In this document: positions 9,729-20,698 of the stretch, piece by piece | How positions within the stretch are numbered: position 1 is the stretch's first letter | Layout: the number at the start of each line of letters is the position of its first letter | Assembly: GCA_947499635.1 (NCBI GenBank) | Contig: CANMPD010000001.1 | Coordinates: 62,001-126,000, forward strand | Source: an uncultured Paracoccaceae bacterium | GTDB lineage: Bacteria > Pseudomonadota > Alphaproteobacteria > Rhodobacterales > Rhodobacteraceae | Length of the DNA: 64,000 nucleotides | Reading direction: 5' to 3' | Position numbers and translations under genes: made by a program | The notes under the pieces: generated by a model | The model's input: only the letters and a program-made list of their open reading frames with translations | Database searches by the model: none | What the model was told of the DNA's origin: nothing

Positions 9729-11036
9729 ATGGAGCATCTCGAAGAATTGCAGGGCCGTATAAAGGCCGCGCTGGATCGTATTGGATCCGGCGTTGGGGCT
9801 TTGGATGAAAAATACGCCAATCGTCCGCCCGAGGTGGTCGAAGTTGCCGCAGCGTCTAATGCGGACGCGGATGCTGCGTTGCTTGAGGCACTGGAGGATG
9901 AAAAAACCGCCAATGCTCAGCTTGAGGCGCGCAATACGCAGCTGCATGGCCGTATTGTTGAAATGGAAAAAAAGGTCGCGGCTGTCGACAAGGTCGACCA
10001 TGTGGTCGCGCTTGAGGCCGAGTTGGAGCTTTTGCGCAACGAAGCCAATAGTGCTGTAACTGCCACAAGCGCAATTGAGGCGCTGAACAGTGAAGTAAAC
10101 CGTCTCAAAGGTGAACTTGAGGGGGCTCGTAACGAGTTTGCGAGCGAAAAAGAAACATTTGAAGACGAGATCGCAGCGCTAAAAAACCGTCTTACTGATT
10201 TGCAAGAGGCGGCTGAAAGCACGGCGGCTGATCCTTCGGTGACGGATTCTTCGGAGACTGAGACGCCCGTTCAAGGTGACGTCTCGGACGCGACTGTCGA
10301 TGCAAGTGCCGCGGACACCGCTGCGGTTGAAGCAGCAACTGCGGCGCTACAACAAGAGGTCGACGCGCTTAAGGCTGAGCTTGAGAAGTCACAGACAGAT
10401 GCGCAGGCCTTTGCGCAGGCAGCCGTGGATTCGCAAGAAGCAGAAGTTGCAGCTAAAGCGATGACCGAAGCCGCAGAAAAAGCATTGGCGACTGCGCAAC
10501 AAGAGGTTGCTGCTGGGACACAGGCACTGAGTGACGCGCAGGCGAAAGCCACTTCGACCGCGCAGGCTCTAGCTGAATTGCAAAATTCTTCACAATCCGA
10601 GATCGAAGCTGCGCAAGATGCAGCGCTTGAGGCACAAAGCGCCGCAACGCAGGCACAACAGCTGGCTGCTCAGGCAGAAGAACGCGCCCTTCAAGCCGAA
10701 GAGGCGCAGGCAGCAGCACCAGCCGAAACCGCCGTAGATGAGACATTGACGGTTACGAGCCTAGAAACACGTCTGCAGGAGTTGGACGCGCGTTTAAACA
10801 CGTTACGTGCCACCAATGATGAACTGACAAAGGCCAATGCGGCCCTGCGTCAGGCGATTTCCGAAGGTCTGGGAGACGCAGGTTTGATTAATCAGGGTCT
10901 TGAGGCCGAATTGGCCGCTGCCAATGCGGCTCGTGATGCGGACCAGGCCGAGGTCAACGCGATCCTTGCGCGCCTTGAGATGCTACTGCCCGAGGCTCCG
11001 ACGCTACAAGCCGTAACCCCAGAGGGAGACGCGTAA
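9729..11036 (+). CDS. Ala/Glu-rich coiled-coil protein, ZauP-like candidate, coupled to zapA
   Basis: 435 aa with long heptad-like Ala/Glu/Gln-rich stretches; stop overlaps the zapA start (taatg). Confidence 0.7.
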   Translation: MEHLEELQGRIKAALDRIGSGVGALDEKYANRPPEVVEVAAASNADADAALLEALEDEKTANAQLEARNTQLHGRIVEMEKKVAAVDKVDHVVALEAELELLRNEANSAVTATSAIEALNSEVNRLKGELEGARNEFASEKETFEDEIAALKNRLTDLQEAAESTAADPSVTDSSETETPVQGDVSDATVDASAADTAAVEAATAALQQEVDALKAELEKSQTDAQAFAQAAVDSQEAEVAAKAMTEAAEKALATAQQEVAAGTQALSDAQAKATSTAQALAELQNSSQSEIEAAQDAALEAQSAATQAQQLAAQAEERALQAEEAQAAAPAETAVDETLTVTSLETRLQELDARLNTLRATNDELTKANAALRQAISEGLGDAGLINQGLEAELAAANAARDADQAEVNAILARLEMLLPEAPTLQAVTPEGDA

Positions 11037-11560
11037 TGCCCGAACTTACTATTCATATTGGTGGCCGCGCCTTTGAGGTGTCATGCCAAGAAGGCGAAGA
11101 GAGCTTTCTGCAGATGGCGTCAAAGATGTTAGACGACGAAGCGCAGGTGCTTTCCGACCAAATTGGTCGCGTGCCCGAGGCGCGTATGCTGTTGATGGCT
11201 GGCCTTATGTTGGCGGATAAAACTGCGGCGGCAGACGACCGAAACCGCGAGCTAGAGGTGGAGCTTGCTCAGCGAGTTGCTGAAATCGAAGAATTACGGG
11301 CCGCGCCTGCGCCAGAACCAGAGCAAGTTGAAATCATACCACCCCAAGTCCAGGAAACACTGGAGGTTCTTGCCACACAAGCGGAGGCCCTCGCAGATGA
11401 CCTAGACGCGCGCCTTGCGGGGGACACATCCGTTGACGCCGAAGCCTCGCCTATGGCTGATGTAACTGACGAAGCGGATGTTCTCGCAGTTTCTCCGGGC
11501 GATAGTGATGCGCCAGAGGCACCCGAACCTAATGTACCTGACGAGACCGTCGGCGTTTAG
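11036..11560 (+). CDS. zapA: Cell division protein ZapA
   Basis: MPELTIHIGGRAFEVSCQEGEESFLQMASKMLDDEAQVL...RMLLMAGLMLADK typical ZapA N-terminal domain. Confidence 0.88.
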   Translation: MPELTIHIGGRAFEVSCQEGEESFLQMASKMLDDEAQVLSDQIGRVPEARMLLMAGLMLADKTAAADDRNRELEVELAQRVAEIEELRAAPAPEPEQVEIIPPQVQETLEVLATQAEALADDLDARLAGDTSVDAEASPMADVTDEADVLAVSPGDSDAPEAPEPNVPDETVGV

Positions 11561-11602
11561 GCCTCGATCAATATATTCACAATTTTGGTAACGTCTGCTC
11601 TT

Positions 11603-11632
11603 TAACTCCCGTCGCGTTTGTGGCGGGAGTTA
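11603..11632 (+). terminator. Hairpin terminator candidate downstream of zapA
   Basis: taactcccg / cgggagtta stem followed by attaatt. Confidence 0.6.
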
Positions 11633-11851
11633 ATTAATTCGTTTTCGGCTACAATTTCTACGTTTTACGTGAACTGTGCCGTAACTTGTTACGAAAGCTT
11701 CGCTTAATCATTTAAGAGTCATGAATTAAATTGGATCTTAAATTTTCAGATGACCAAACTCATTTAATAAAAGCTCTGGGTATAAACGTATCAGAGACCT
11801 GATGAGAATTAGATCTAGAAAGATCTGCGATTTTACTGTGGTAAAGTAGGC

Positions 11852-11883
11852 AAAAAAGACCCGCCGGTTTTGTTCGGCAGGCC
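11852..11883 (-). terminator. Intrinsic terminator downstream of the monothiol glutaredoxin gene
   Basis: On the minus strand cctgccgaacaaaaccggcggg followed by tcttttttg. Confidence 0.65.
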
Positions 11884-11916
11884 TTTGGCTTACAATTGAT
11901 AAGGGAACAGCGCCTA

Positions 11917-12282
11917 TCAGCCGTTGGCTTCGCGGATTTTATCCGCAGCGTCTTTATCGTATGCGATGTTGTTTTGTTCGAACATACCGTCCAACTCGCC
12001 GGACAGGGTCATCTCGGTGATGATGTCGCATCCGCCAACAAATTCACCTTTGATGTAGAGCTGCGGGATTGTAGGCCAGTCAGAATATTCTTTGATACCT
12101 TGGCGCAGTTCGTCGTCAGCCAGAACATTCACATCGCTGTAGTCCAAGCCAATATAGTTAAACACGCCAGCCACGCGTGAAGAGAAACCACATTGTGGCA
12201 TTTCTTTTGTGCCTTTCATGAACAGCACTACGTCGGTGGATTTTACAAGCTCGTCGATACGGGCGTTTACGTCAGTCATCAT
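11917..12282 (-). CDS. grxD: Monothiol glutaredoxin (Grx4/GrxD family)
   Basis: [23 protein letters not shown] with CGFS active site; probable start at 12279 or 12282. Confidence 0.95.
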   Translation of the reverse strand: MMTDVNARIDELVKSTDVVLFMKGTKEMPQCGFSSRVAGVFNYIGLDYSDVNVLADDELRQGIKEYSDWPTIPQLYIKGEFVGGCDIITEMTLSGELDGMFEQNNIAYDKDAADKIREANG

Positions 12283-12430
12283 TCTCGTCCTTTTTCAGGC
12301 GGGTGCTACCTTGGGAGGTGGTAGGTCAATGTCGGGTCATTGCTGCGGATATAGGGCGTAAATTGAAAAATGTAAGAGGCATTCACGCACCTCAATACCG
12401 CCCAGAGACATCCGATCACAATTGTTTAGA

Positions 12431-12667
12431 TTATTCAGGAACTTTAGTCGTTAACGCAAGAGCATGAAGGTCACCATTGGGGCCATCCATCTTACCCTTG
12501 AGTGCGGCATAGACTGCGCGTTGCTGTTGGACGCGGTTTTTGCCGCGAAAGCTTTCGTCGGTGATCATCGCAGACATATGCACGCCATCGTTACCGCCAA
12601 CCTCGATGACCGCGTCGGGGAAGGTTTCGCGTAAAAGCGCCTCGATTTCGTGTGGTTGCATTGGCAT
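12431..12667 (-). CDS. BolA family protein
   Basis: MPMQPHEIEALLRETFPDAVIEVGGNDGVHMSAMITDESFRGKNRVQQQRAVYAAL; adjacent to CGFS glutaredoxin. Confidence 0.92.
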   Translation of the reverse strand: MPMQPHEIEALLRETFPDAVIEVGGNDGVHMSAMITDESFRGKNRVQQQRAVYAALKGKMDGPNGDLHALALTTKVPE

Positions 12668-12733
12668 GGGGGAGAGGATCCTTTCCTGTGTTGTCGGAAA
12701 TGTAAAACGACAGGCCAAGTCGCGCAAGCGGGA

Positions 12734-13261
12734 TTAATGCGGTGCGGTCACATACGAGGCAAGGCTGGGGATGAACTGTGGCACTTCAGCGAGAGCATCT
12801 TGGACCTCATGAGCTTCGAAATCCCAGATGGATTTTGCATCTTGTGGACACATCGCGGCCATTAGCGCCACACACCGCGCACGTACTGGTGCGGGAATGG
12901 GCAGATTTGAGGCTTCTCGTAGGATCAATAGAGCCTCGTGAATGGGACGTAGGACCCGTAAGGCGTAGGTCATATGCGACAGAAGATCTTCGTCATCCCG
13001 CCAACTCTCCCCGTCAAACAGCACCTGTGTGACGCGTTGGCCAGCACCGGCACAGGAATAAGCAACACAACCCGCGAATCCATCTGGTGTTAGGGTGTCA
13101 TGAATAGAGCAGCTGTGCGCACAGAGATTGGGGCAGGGGCTGTCGGTTGCTTTTGCCAACGCAAACTCTGCGCCGACATCAAAGGGATAGGCCACGCAAC
13201 ATAGCGCTGCGCAGCTTGCACAATCAGGGGTCAAATCTGGCAGATCAGGCCCCTGTTGCAT
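12734..13261 (-). CDS. Cysteine-rich protein of unknown function (CxxCxxLCC N-terminal domain)
   Basis: Start at MQQGPDLPDLTPDCASCAALCCVAYPFDVGAEFALAKATDSPCPNLCAHSCSIHDTL; ORF-track start lies inside purL. Confidence 0.8.
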   Translation of the reverse strand: MQQGPDLPDLTPDCASCAALCCVAYPFDVGAEFALAKATDSPCPNLCAHSCSIHDTLTPDGFAGCVAYSCAGAGQRVTQVLFDGESWRDDEDLLSHMTYALRVLRPIHEALLILREASNLPIPAPVRARCVALMAAMCPQDAKSIWDFEAHEVQDALAEVPQFIPSLASYVTAPH

Positions 13262-13265
13262 AGTT

Positions 13266-15431
13266 TTAAGCGACAGCTTCGCCAAAGCTGCTGCGGAAGA
13301 TTGCAGACAGTTCGGACAGCTCTGCTTCAGAACCACCCATGCGTACAGAGGTGCCGGTGAACCGACCAACAGATGTGAGAGTGACGCCTGCTTGACCGGC
13401 CGCAAGCATCAGACCTTCGGCTTGGTCAAAGTTACAGGCCACCAGATAGCGGGCTTGATCTTCGCCAAACAGTGTCTGCGTGTCACTTGCATCCAGTTGA
13501 ACACCGACGCCTGCGGTTTCGGCCATTTCAAAAGCCGCCAGTGCCAGGCCACCGTCGCTGAGGTCTGTGCAGGCTTTGATCAGGTCGCGGTTGGCGCGGA
13601 TAAATTCGCCGTTTTTCTTTTCATCAGCCAGATCAACCGCTGGAGCATCGCCATCTTCGCGGTTGAAGACTTCGGCCAGCAGAGCAGATTGCCCCAAGTG
13701 ACCTGTTGTTTCACCAATCAACAAAAGTACATGACCTTCGCGTGCTTCGCCCAAAATGGGCTCTTCGCCTGCAGCCACGAGGCCCACGGCACCAATGGTT
13801 GGCGTTGGCAGGATACCTTGGCCATCGGTTTCATTGTAAAGCGACACATTGCCGGATACGATTGGCATATCCAACGCAGACACCGCCTGTCCGATACCAT
13901 CGAGTGCACCGACAAACTGGCCCATGATTTCGGGCTTTTCTGGGTTACCAAAGTTCAGGTTGTCTGTTGTTGCAAGCGGCTTTGCGCCAACAGCACAAAG
14001 GTTGCGATAGGCTTCGGCAACGGCTTGTTTGCCGCCCTCAACAGGGTTCGCCTTGACATAGCGCGGCGTTACATCCGAGGTGAAGGCCAGTTTCTTGTCA
14101 GTGCCGTGAACGCGGATCATGCCGCCACCCAAACCGGGACGACGTGCAGTGTCGCCCATTACAGTGGTGTCGTATTGCTCATAAACCCAGTGTTTGCTGC
14201 CATAGTTTGGCGTCGCAAGCAGGGCCTTGAGGCCGTCAATCGGGTCGATGTTTGGCACATCGGCATCTGTCAGCGGTTCAGGCGTTGGGGTTGGCACCCA
14301 TGGGCGGTCATATTCTGGCGCAGAGGACGCCAGTTTCGACAGTGGCATATCGGCTTTGATCTCGCCGTTGTGCATGATGAGAAAGCGGTCTTCGGCAATG
14401 GTCTCACCAACGATGGCAAAATCCAGATCCCATTTTTCAAACACGGCTTTGGCTTCGGCCTCGAGTTCGGGCTTGAGAACCATCAACATCCGCTCTTGGG
14501 ATTCCGACAGCATCATTTCATAGGCCGTCATGTTTTCTTCGCGCTGCGGGACCTTTTCCAGATCCAGACGCACGCCAAGGCCGCCTTTGTCCCCCATTTC
14601 AACCGCAGAACAGGTCAGGCCGGCCGCGCCCATATCCTGGATCGAAATCACAGCACCGGTTTGCATCAACTCGAGGGTTGCTTCCATCAGGCGTTTTTCG
14701 GTGAAAGGGTCTCCAACCTGAACGGTCGGGCGCTTTTCTTCGATTGTGTCGTCAAATTCCGCCGAAGCCATAGTCGCGCCGCCAACACCATCACGGCCGG
14801 TTTTGGCCCCAAGGTAGACAACTGGCATGCCAACACCTGACGCGGCCGAGTAGAAAATCATATCCGTTTTAGCCAAGCCCGCCGCAAATGCGTTGACAAG
14901 GCAGTTGCCGTTATAGGCCGGATGAAAGCGCACTTCGCCGCCAACACAAGGCACCCCGAAACAATTGCCATAGCCGCCAACACCTTCGACGACGCCATTT
15001 ACCAGCTGGCGCGTTTTCGGGTGCGCGGTCTCTCCAAAAGACAGCGAGTTCATGGAGGCCACAGGACGAGCGCCCATTGTAAACACGTCGCGCAGGATAC
15101 CGCCAACGCCGGTTGCCGCGCCTTGGTAAGGCTCAATATAAGATGGGTGGTTGTGGCTTTCCATTTTGAACACGACCGCATCGCCATCGCCAATATCCAC
15201 GATGCCCGCGTTTTCGCCCGGGCCGCAGATAACTTGGGGGCCAGACGTCGGTAGGCCGCGTAGCCATTTTTTGGACGATTTATAAGAACAGTGCTCGTTC
15301 CACATCGCCGAGAAGATACCGAGTTCGGTAAAGGTTGGTTCGCGGCCGATGATCTCGAGGATCATGTCGTACTCTTCTGGGTTCAAGCCGTGATTTGCAA
15401 TGAGTTCAGGCGTGATGGCAGGATCGGTCAT
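13266..15431 (-). CDS. purL: Phosphoribosylformylglycinamidine synthase subunit PurL
   Basis: 721 aa; [25 protein letters not shown] and [46 protein letters not shown] motifs. Confidence 0.97.
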   Translation of the reverse strand: MTDPAITPELIANHGLNPEEYDMILEIIGREPTFTELGIFSAMWNEHCSYKSSKKWLRGLPTSGPQVICGPGENAGIVDIGDGDAVVFKMESHNHPSYIEPYQGAATGVGGILRDVFTMGARPVASMNSLSFGETAHPKTRQLVNGVVEGVGGYGNCFGVPCVGGEVRFHPAYNGNCLVNAFAAGLAKTDMIFYSAASGVGMPVVYLGAKTGRDGVGGATMASAEFDDTIEEKRPTVQVGDPFTEKRLMEATLELMQTGAVISIQDMGAAGLTCSAVEMGDKGGLGVRLDLEKVPQREENMTAYEMMLSESQERMLMVLKPELEAEAKAVFEKWDLDFAIVGETIAEDRFLIMHNGEIKADMPLSKLASSAPEYDRPWVPTPTPEPLTDADVPNIDPIDGLKALLATPNYGSKHWVYEQYDTTVMGDTARRPGLGGGMIRVHGTDKKLAFTSDVTPRYVKANPVEGGKQAVAEAYRNLCAVGAKPLATTDNLNFGNPEKPEIMGQFVGALDGIGQAVSALDMPIVSGNVSLYNETDGQGILPTPTIGAVGLVAAGEEPILGEAREGHVLLLIGETTGHLGQSALLAEVFNREDGDAPAVDLADEKKNGEFIRANRDLIKACTDLSDGGLALAAFEMAETAGVGVQLDASDTQTLFGEDQARYLVACNFDQAEGLMLAAGQAGVTLTSVGRFTGTSVRMGGSEAELSELSAIFRSSFGEAVA

Positions 15432-15675
15432 GGCGCGAGAGGCCCCTTTGTCTTGGCGAATGTCTTAAAATTCATATAAGGTTGCGCGCCTTCTAAAGCA
15501 TGCGCGACGCTAGGGGAAGATCTCTTAGCCATCTTAGATGAGACAGTTTGCAACGTGAATTGGCGGAATTTGCAAACTGTATGAAAATTAGACCGAGGCT
15601 GGTGTAAATAGGTGAACTTAACGGCGCTAAATAAATTTAGCGGAAAATCGCATTGGGGATTGAGAAAGCGGATTT

Positions 15676-15840
15676 ACAAAAAAAAGGGCCGAGCACTAAG
15701 CTCGGCCTAAGTCCAACAGGGAGGTATGAAGTGCGCGATGCGCTCTCTTCATATCTATCATTTAGGAAGTCACTCAGCTTTACGCAAGACCTACACCTGT
15801 GAGATTGAGACAAATCCGCTATGTATTTTATGCATACCGA
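15676..15840 (-). ncRNA. Candidate small RNA with its own intrinsic terminator
   Basis: Minus strand ends ...acctccctgttggacttaggccgagcttagtgctcggccctttttttt; no plausible ORF; CCUCCCU anti-SD-like tract. 5' end not determined. Confidence 0.35.
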
Positions 15841-16000
15841 TTTGCGCCTGCGGAATATCTTTGTGACACCGTAAGTTATCCCGCTTTTAGCCTAATTCAT
15901 CAAAGAGTGGTGAAATTTTGCCCAGAGGTTACAAGGCGACATCACCTTGAAGATGAGTGTAATTTTTCCTTGGGTTGCATGAGGTGATTTCGAATCACCT

Positions 16001-16906
16001 TTAGAGTTTGCCTAGCTCTTTCATGTGGCGCCGGTGCGCGATGATCTCGTTTTGTACAAAGTCACGAAAGGCTGCAATACGCTGTGATTGACGCAATTCT
16101 TCGGGGTAGGCGAGATATACAGGAACTGGGTTTGTGTCCTCTTCCGGCAGGATTTGTATAAGGTCGGGGAAATCTTCGGTGACATAGTCAGGCAAGACGC
16201 CAATGCCCAAATCGTGCAAGACAGCCTGTAACACCCCAAAGTAGTTGTTTACCGTCAACATGGTCGCAGGTTTATGCGCCAGCAGTTTTTGCACAACCAC
16301 AGCCGCCGACCCGGCCTGCGCAGATTGCAGGCTTTGGCAGATGACGCGATGTTCTGTAATTTCACCGATTTCGTTGGGGGTGCCGTGTTTGGCGATGTAA
16401 CCGCGTGATGCATAGAGACGCATTTGAACAGACATGAGACGTTTGCGAATCAAATCCGCTTGGCTTGGTTCTTTCATACGAATGGCAACATCGGCCTCGC
16501 GCATGGGCAGATCCAACACACGTTCTTTCAGCATCAGATCAATATTGAGGTTTGGGTATTGCTCGTACAGCTTAGTGAGCCGCGGCGCCAACCATAGCGT
16601 GCCAAAACCGGTTGTGGTGGTCACGCGCAACTGACCAAACACACCTTCTTCGCTGTCTCGAATGCGCGCGGATGCGGATTCAAGGCGCTTTGACATGCTT
16701 GAGGCGGCATCAAACAACAGTTCGCCCTGTTCCGTTAAAATCAGGCCACGCGCGTGACGGTGAAACAAGGTGGCGTTCAAACTGTCTTCGAGAGCTCGGA
16801 TTTGCCGAGAAACCGCTGATTGTGACAAATTGAGTTTATCACCCGCATGGGTCAGGCTTCCGGCGTCTGCGACGGCGTGAAAAATCCTTAGCTTATCCCA
16901 ATCCAT
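16001..16906 (-). CDS. LysR-family transcriptional regulator
   Basis: MDWDKLRIFHAVADAGSLTHAGDKLNLSQSAVSRQIRALEDSLNATLFHRHARGL HTH. Confidence 0.92.
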   Translation of the reverse strand: MDWDKLRIFHAVADAGSLTHAGDKLNLSQSAVSRQIRALEDSLNATLFHRHARGLILTEQGELLFDAASSMSKRLESASARIRDSEEGVFGQLRVTTTTGFGTLWLAPRLTKLYEQYPNLNIDLMLKERVLDLPMREADVAIRMKEPSQADLIRKRLMSVQMRLYASRGYIAKHGTPNEIGEITEHRVICQSLQSAQAGSAAVVVQKLLAHKPATMLTVNNYFGVLQAVLHDLGIGVLPDYVTEDFPDLIQILPEEDTNPVPVYLAYPEELRQSQRIAAFRDFVQNEIIAHRRHMKELGKL

Positions 16907-17327
16907 ATCGGCCTCATGTTTCTTTTTGTCATTGGTTGAATCTTATATTGTTTTCGCGGGACAGACAAAGGAAAGGCAGGTCCTTCAGCGTTTTCTCGCA
17001 TAAATGCCCGGTGCTGTGACATCGTTTCCGCTGTTTGCGTTGTTTTTCCGCAAAGTAACAGTGAAATCGCAGTGAATTGAGTGTCATCAATCTGTTATAC
17101 GATGTTTCTGATCCTTCTTATCAACCCAATACCGGCTTCGATTACCTGAATGTTAGACTAAATGCCCTGCGAAATAGTTACGCAGGCAGGGCGGCAGTGT
17201 GGACTCTCAAAACGGAACTCCATATATTGGGTGGACTGAACACTGTGCCGTCTAAGATTTGATGAATTCCTATATATGTGAAGCGCATGCATCGTGTTCT
17301 ACTTAGTCTGATGGAGATCCCCCAAAG

Positions 17328-18206
17328 ATGAAAGCGCGCCCTCGTACTGCTCGAGATATTTCCTACGCACATTCTGCTGTAACCCGGCCTGGACGTATGA
17401 TGATCCGTCTCATCGAAAACTCGACCGGCCGGTGGCGTTTGATAAAACGCGCCAAAGGGTATGAGGCTGAGGTCGCCGCCGGGCGCAGTTTTTGGGACGT
17501 GATTGTCGAACGTTACGGCATGTCACTTGAGGTCACGAGCGGTAGTTTGGATAATATCCCCAAAGATCGCCCGGTGATCCTGATTGCCAATCACCCCTAT
17601 GGGATGCTGGATGGCATGATGATGGGCTATATTCTGTCCAAAGCACGTGGCGATTTTAAAATTTTGGCGCATCAGATCTTTCGCAAAGCGGATGATTTGA
17701 AAAAGGTGATTTTACCGATCTCTTTTGATGAAACCAAAGAGGCCGTACGTACCAACATCCAAACCCGCAAAGAGGCGCTGGAATATTTGGAACAGGGCGG
17801 CGCAATCGGTATTTTTCCCGGTGGTACTGTCTCGACTGCGGCAAAACCGTTTGAGCAACCCATGGATCCGGGCTGGCGTGGCTTTACGGCGCGCATGGTG
17901 TCAAAATCGAATGCGGTTGTTGTGCCTGTCTTCTTTGAAGGCCATAACTCACGACTGTTCCAGATTGCGTCACATCTGCATGTAACGCTGCGTATGGGGC
18001 TTTATATCAAAGAGTTTAAAAAGCGGATCGGGACACCGATACGTGTGGTTGTTGGTGAGCCTATTGAACGTGACGTTTTAGACGCGCTTGGCGGTGATTC
18101 CAAAGCGATGATGGATTTCCTGCGCGAAGAAACGTATAAGCTGTCCCCAGACCCTCTCCAGTTGGATAAATACGGGTTTGAGTTTGACGAGAAATATCGC
18201 ACCTAA
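17328..18206 (+). CDS. Lysophospholipid/glycerol acyltransferase family (PlsC-like) protein
   Basis: [17 protein letters not shown] (NHxxxxD-type) and [11 protein letters not shown] motifs. Confidence 0.85.
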   Translation: MKARPRTARDISYAHSAVTRPGRMMIRLIENSTGRWRLIKRAKGYEAEVAAGRSFWDVIVERYGMSLEVTSGSLDNIPKDRPVILIANHPYGMLDGMMMGYILSKARGDFKILAHQIFRKADDLKKVILPISFDETKEAVRTNIQTRKEALEYLEQGGAIGIFPGGTVSTAAKPFEQPMDPGWRGFTARMVSKSNAVVVPVFFEGHNSRLFQIASHLHVTLRMGLYIKEFKKRIGTPIRVVVGEPIERDVLDALGGDSKAMMDFLREETYKLSPDPLQLDKYGFEFDEKYRT

Positions 18207-18216
18207 AGGCAACGCA

Positions 18217-19026
18217 ATGGCTGTAGGCATCTTTGATTCAGGTCTAGGCGGTTTAACTGTTCTAGACGCGGCGCAGCGGCGCCTTCCTGATGTAGACTTT
18301 CTGTACTATGGGGATAACGATCGTGCCCCCTATGGTGTCCGTGATGCTGAGGACGTCTTTCAACTGACCAATACAGCCGTTCACAACATGTGGGATATGG
18401 GCTGTAACCTGGTGATCTTGGCTTGCAACACAGCCTCGGCCGCAGCGCTGCGCCGGATGCAAGAGGCTGGTGTACCAGAGGGTAAACGCGTCTTGGGCGT
18501 ATTTGTACCACTGATCGAGGCCCTGACAGAACGCCACTGGGGGGATAATTCCCCGCCACGTGAGGTCGAGGTTAAAAACGTCGCCCTGTTTGCCACGCCA
18601 GCGACCGTGGCCAGCCGTGCGTTTCAGCGTGAATTGGCGTTTCGCGCGATTGGTGTCGATGTCGAGGCGCAGGCCTGTGGCGGGCTCGTGGATGCTATCG
18701 AAGACGGTGACATGATCCTGGCAGAGGCTTTGGTCAAAAGCCATGTGGATGCGTTGCTGCGCAAGTTGCCGTCACCTCAGGCTGCGATTTTGGGCTGCAC
18801 GCATTACCCTTTGATGCAGGATATTTTTCAAGCGGCCTTGGGACCGGATGTCAAAGTGTTCAGCCAAGGTAATCTTGTGGCGGACAGTTTGGCCGATTAC
18901 CTGCAACGTCGCACCGACATGCACGGCAGTGGTGCGGGCGGGTATTACACCACCGGAACACCAGAACGTGTGAGCCGACATGCCACCCAATTTTTGCGAC
19001 GAGAAGTCAACTTTCAGGCCGTCTAG
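18217..19026 (+). CDS. murI: Glutamate racemase
   Basis: [39 protein letters not shown] motifs. Confidence 0.95.
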   Translation: MAVGIFDSGLGGLTVLDAAQRRLPDVDFLYYGDNDRAPYGVRDAEDVFQLTNTAVHNMWDMGCNLVILACNTASAAALRRMQEAGVPEGKRVLGVFVPLIEALTERHWGDNSPPREVEVKNVALFATPATVASRAFQRELAFRAIGVDVEAQACGGLVDAIEDGDMILAEALVKSHVDALLRKLPSPQAAILGCTHYPLMQDIFQAALGPDVKVFSQGNLVADSLADYLQRRTDMHGSGAGGYYTTGTPERVSRHATQFLRREVNFQAV

Positions 19027-19110
19027 GCCCCTTAGTTTACCTAGATCTCGGGCCGCTGTCGCTGTCCCATATATTCATAACACACCATATAATTCCTTCG
19101 AGGTTCTCTC

Positions 19111-20139
19111 ATGCCCAAAAACGTGGCTATCCTTGGCGCATCCGGTTACACAGGTGCAGAACTTGTCCGGCTGATTTCTCAGCATCCAGACATTGAAATC
19201 GCGGCCCTTGCGGCGGAACGTAAGGCAGGGATGGAGATGGCGGATGTGTTTCCACATCTACGCCACTTAACCCTTCCAACCCTTTGTAAGATAGGTGAAA
19301 TTGATTTTTCAAAGATCGACCTATGCTTCTGTGCTTTGCCGCATAAAACCAGCCAAGAGGTGATTTCTAAATTACCTATGTCACTTAAAGTCGTGGATCT
19401 GTCTGCTGATTTCCGTCTGCGGGACCCGCAGGCTTATGAGACGTGGTATGGTAACCCTCATTCGGCAGTCGATGTCCAAAAAGAGGCCGTGTATGGCCTG
19501 ACCGAATTCTACCGAGAAGAGATCAAAGCCGCGCGTCTTGTGGCCGGAACCGGCTGTAATGCAGCGACGGGACAGTTTGCACTGCGCCCGCTGATCGCGG
19601 CTGAGGTGATCGATTTGGACGATATTATTCTCGATATGAAATGCGCCGTCTCAGGTGCTGGTCGTGCGCTTAAGGAAAACCTGCTGCACGCCGAATTGTC
19701 CGAAGGGTATCACGGCTATGCTCTTGGCAGTACGCACCGCCATTTGGGGGAATTCGATCAGGAGTTTTCAGCCATTGCCGGACGTCCGGTCAAGGTTCAG
19801 TTTACGCCACATCTGCTGCCGGTAAACCGGGGGATTCTTGCGACAACCTATGTCAAAGGCGATGCGCAGGAGATCCATGATACGTTGTTGGCCGCCTATG
19901 CGGATGAACCCTTTGTTCAAATGCTGCCACTGGGTCAGGGGCCGTCAACGCACAATGTGCGCGGATCTAATTTTGTGCATATCGGAGTGGTCGCAGATCG
20001 TACCGAAGGGCGTGCAATTGTAATCGCAGCCCTGGATAACCTGACAAAAGGTAGCAGCGGACAGGCTTTGCAGAATGCAAACCTGATGTTAGACTTACCG
20101 GAGACAGCAGGCCTTATGATGGCTCCGCTATTCCCATAG
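19111..20139 (+). CDS. argC: N-acetyl-gamma-glutamyl-phosphate reductase
   Basis: [61 protein letters not shown]. Confidence 0.95.
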   Translation: MPKNVAILGASGYTGAELVRLISQHPDIEIAALAAERKAGMEMADVFPHLRHLTLPTLCKIGEIDFSKIDLCFCALPHKTSQEVISKLPMSLKVVDLSADFRLRDPQAYETWYGNPHSAVDVQKEAVYGLTEFYREEIKAARLVAGTGCNAATGQFALRPLIAAEVIDLDDIILDMKCAVSGAGRALKENLLHAELSEGYHGYALGSTHRHLGEFDQEFSAIAGRPVKVQFTPHLLPVNRGILATTYVKGDAQEIHDTLLAAYADEPFVQMLPLGQGPSTHNVRGSNFVHIGVVADRTEGRAIVIAALDNLTKGSSGQALQNANLMLDLPETAGLMMAPLFP

Positions 20140-20158
20140 TTTGACGCAGGGGCGTGCG

Positions 20159-20599
20159 ATGAAATCCCTTAAGAAACAACGCCGTATTCAAGTTTTGTCA
20201 TTGATGACCGTGGCTTTGGTCACGTCGACGGCGCTGATTGGTTATGCGATGCGTGACGGGATCAATTTCTTTCGCAGCCCCACACAAGTTCTAGAAGACC
20301 ACCCAACTGCAACCGAGGTGTTTCGCCTTGGTGGTTTGGTTGAAGACGGCAGTATCCAACGTGGTCAAGGCGAGGTTGTGCGCTTTGTTGTGACGGATGG
20401 CGGTGCGTCTATTAACGTGACGTTCACCGGTATTTTACCGGACTTATTTGCGGAAAACCAAGGTATGATCGGGACCGGTCGCTACATTGATGGCACCTTT
20501 CAAGCCTCTGAAATTCTTGCAAAACATGATGAAACATACATGCCAAAAGAAGTCATGGACGCGCTGAAGGAACAAGGCGTTTACAAACCAGATAGTTAG
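20159..20599 (+). CDS. ccmE: Cytochrome c maturation protein CcmE (heme chaperone)
   Basis: MKSLKKQRRIQVLSLMTVALVTSTALIGYAMRDGINFFRSP; FRLGGLVEDGS; ILAKHDETYMPKEV. Confidence 0.95.
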   Translation: MKSLKKQRRIQVLSLMTVALVTSTALIGYAMRDGINFFRSPTQVLEDHPTATEVFRLGGLVEDGSIQRGQGEVVRFVVTDGGASINVTFTGILPDLFAENQGMIGTGRYIDGTFQASEILAKHDETYMPKEVMDALKEQGVYKPDS

Positions 20600-20628
20600 C
20601 ATGCTCTGCAAGGTGTTGCAGAGCATGC
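20599..20628 (+). promoter_or_regulatory. 13-bp perfect inverted repeat with 4-nt loop between ccmE and the endolysin gene, not followed by a T-tract
   Basis: gcatgctctgcaa-ggtg-ttgcagagcatgc. Confidence 0.7.
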
Positions 20629-20698
20629 GCACGCCTAGATGAGCCAACATTAGGATGACTATGGCACCTTGACCTAAAGAACTGGTCAGGAGTGTCCG

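Noticed and set aside
11561-11850. Possible 6S RNA downstream of zapA (a common location in other bacteria)
   Set aside because: Only a terminator hairpin after zapA is visible; no long self-complementary 6S-like fold with central bubble could be recognised by eye. Needs an Infernal scan.
13392-14840. 482-aa + strand ORF antisense to purL
   Set aside because: Lies entirely within the high-confidence purL gene on the opposite strand; composition and lack of recognisable motifs indicate a codon-bias shadow ORF.
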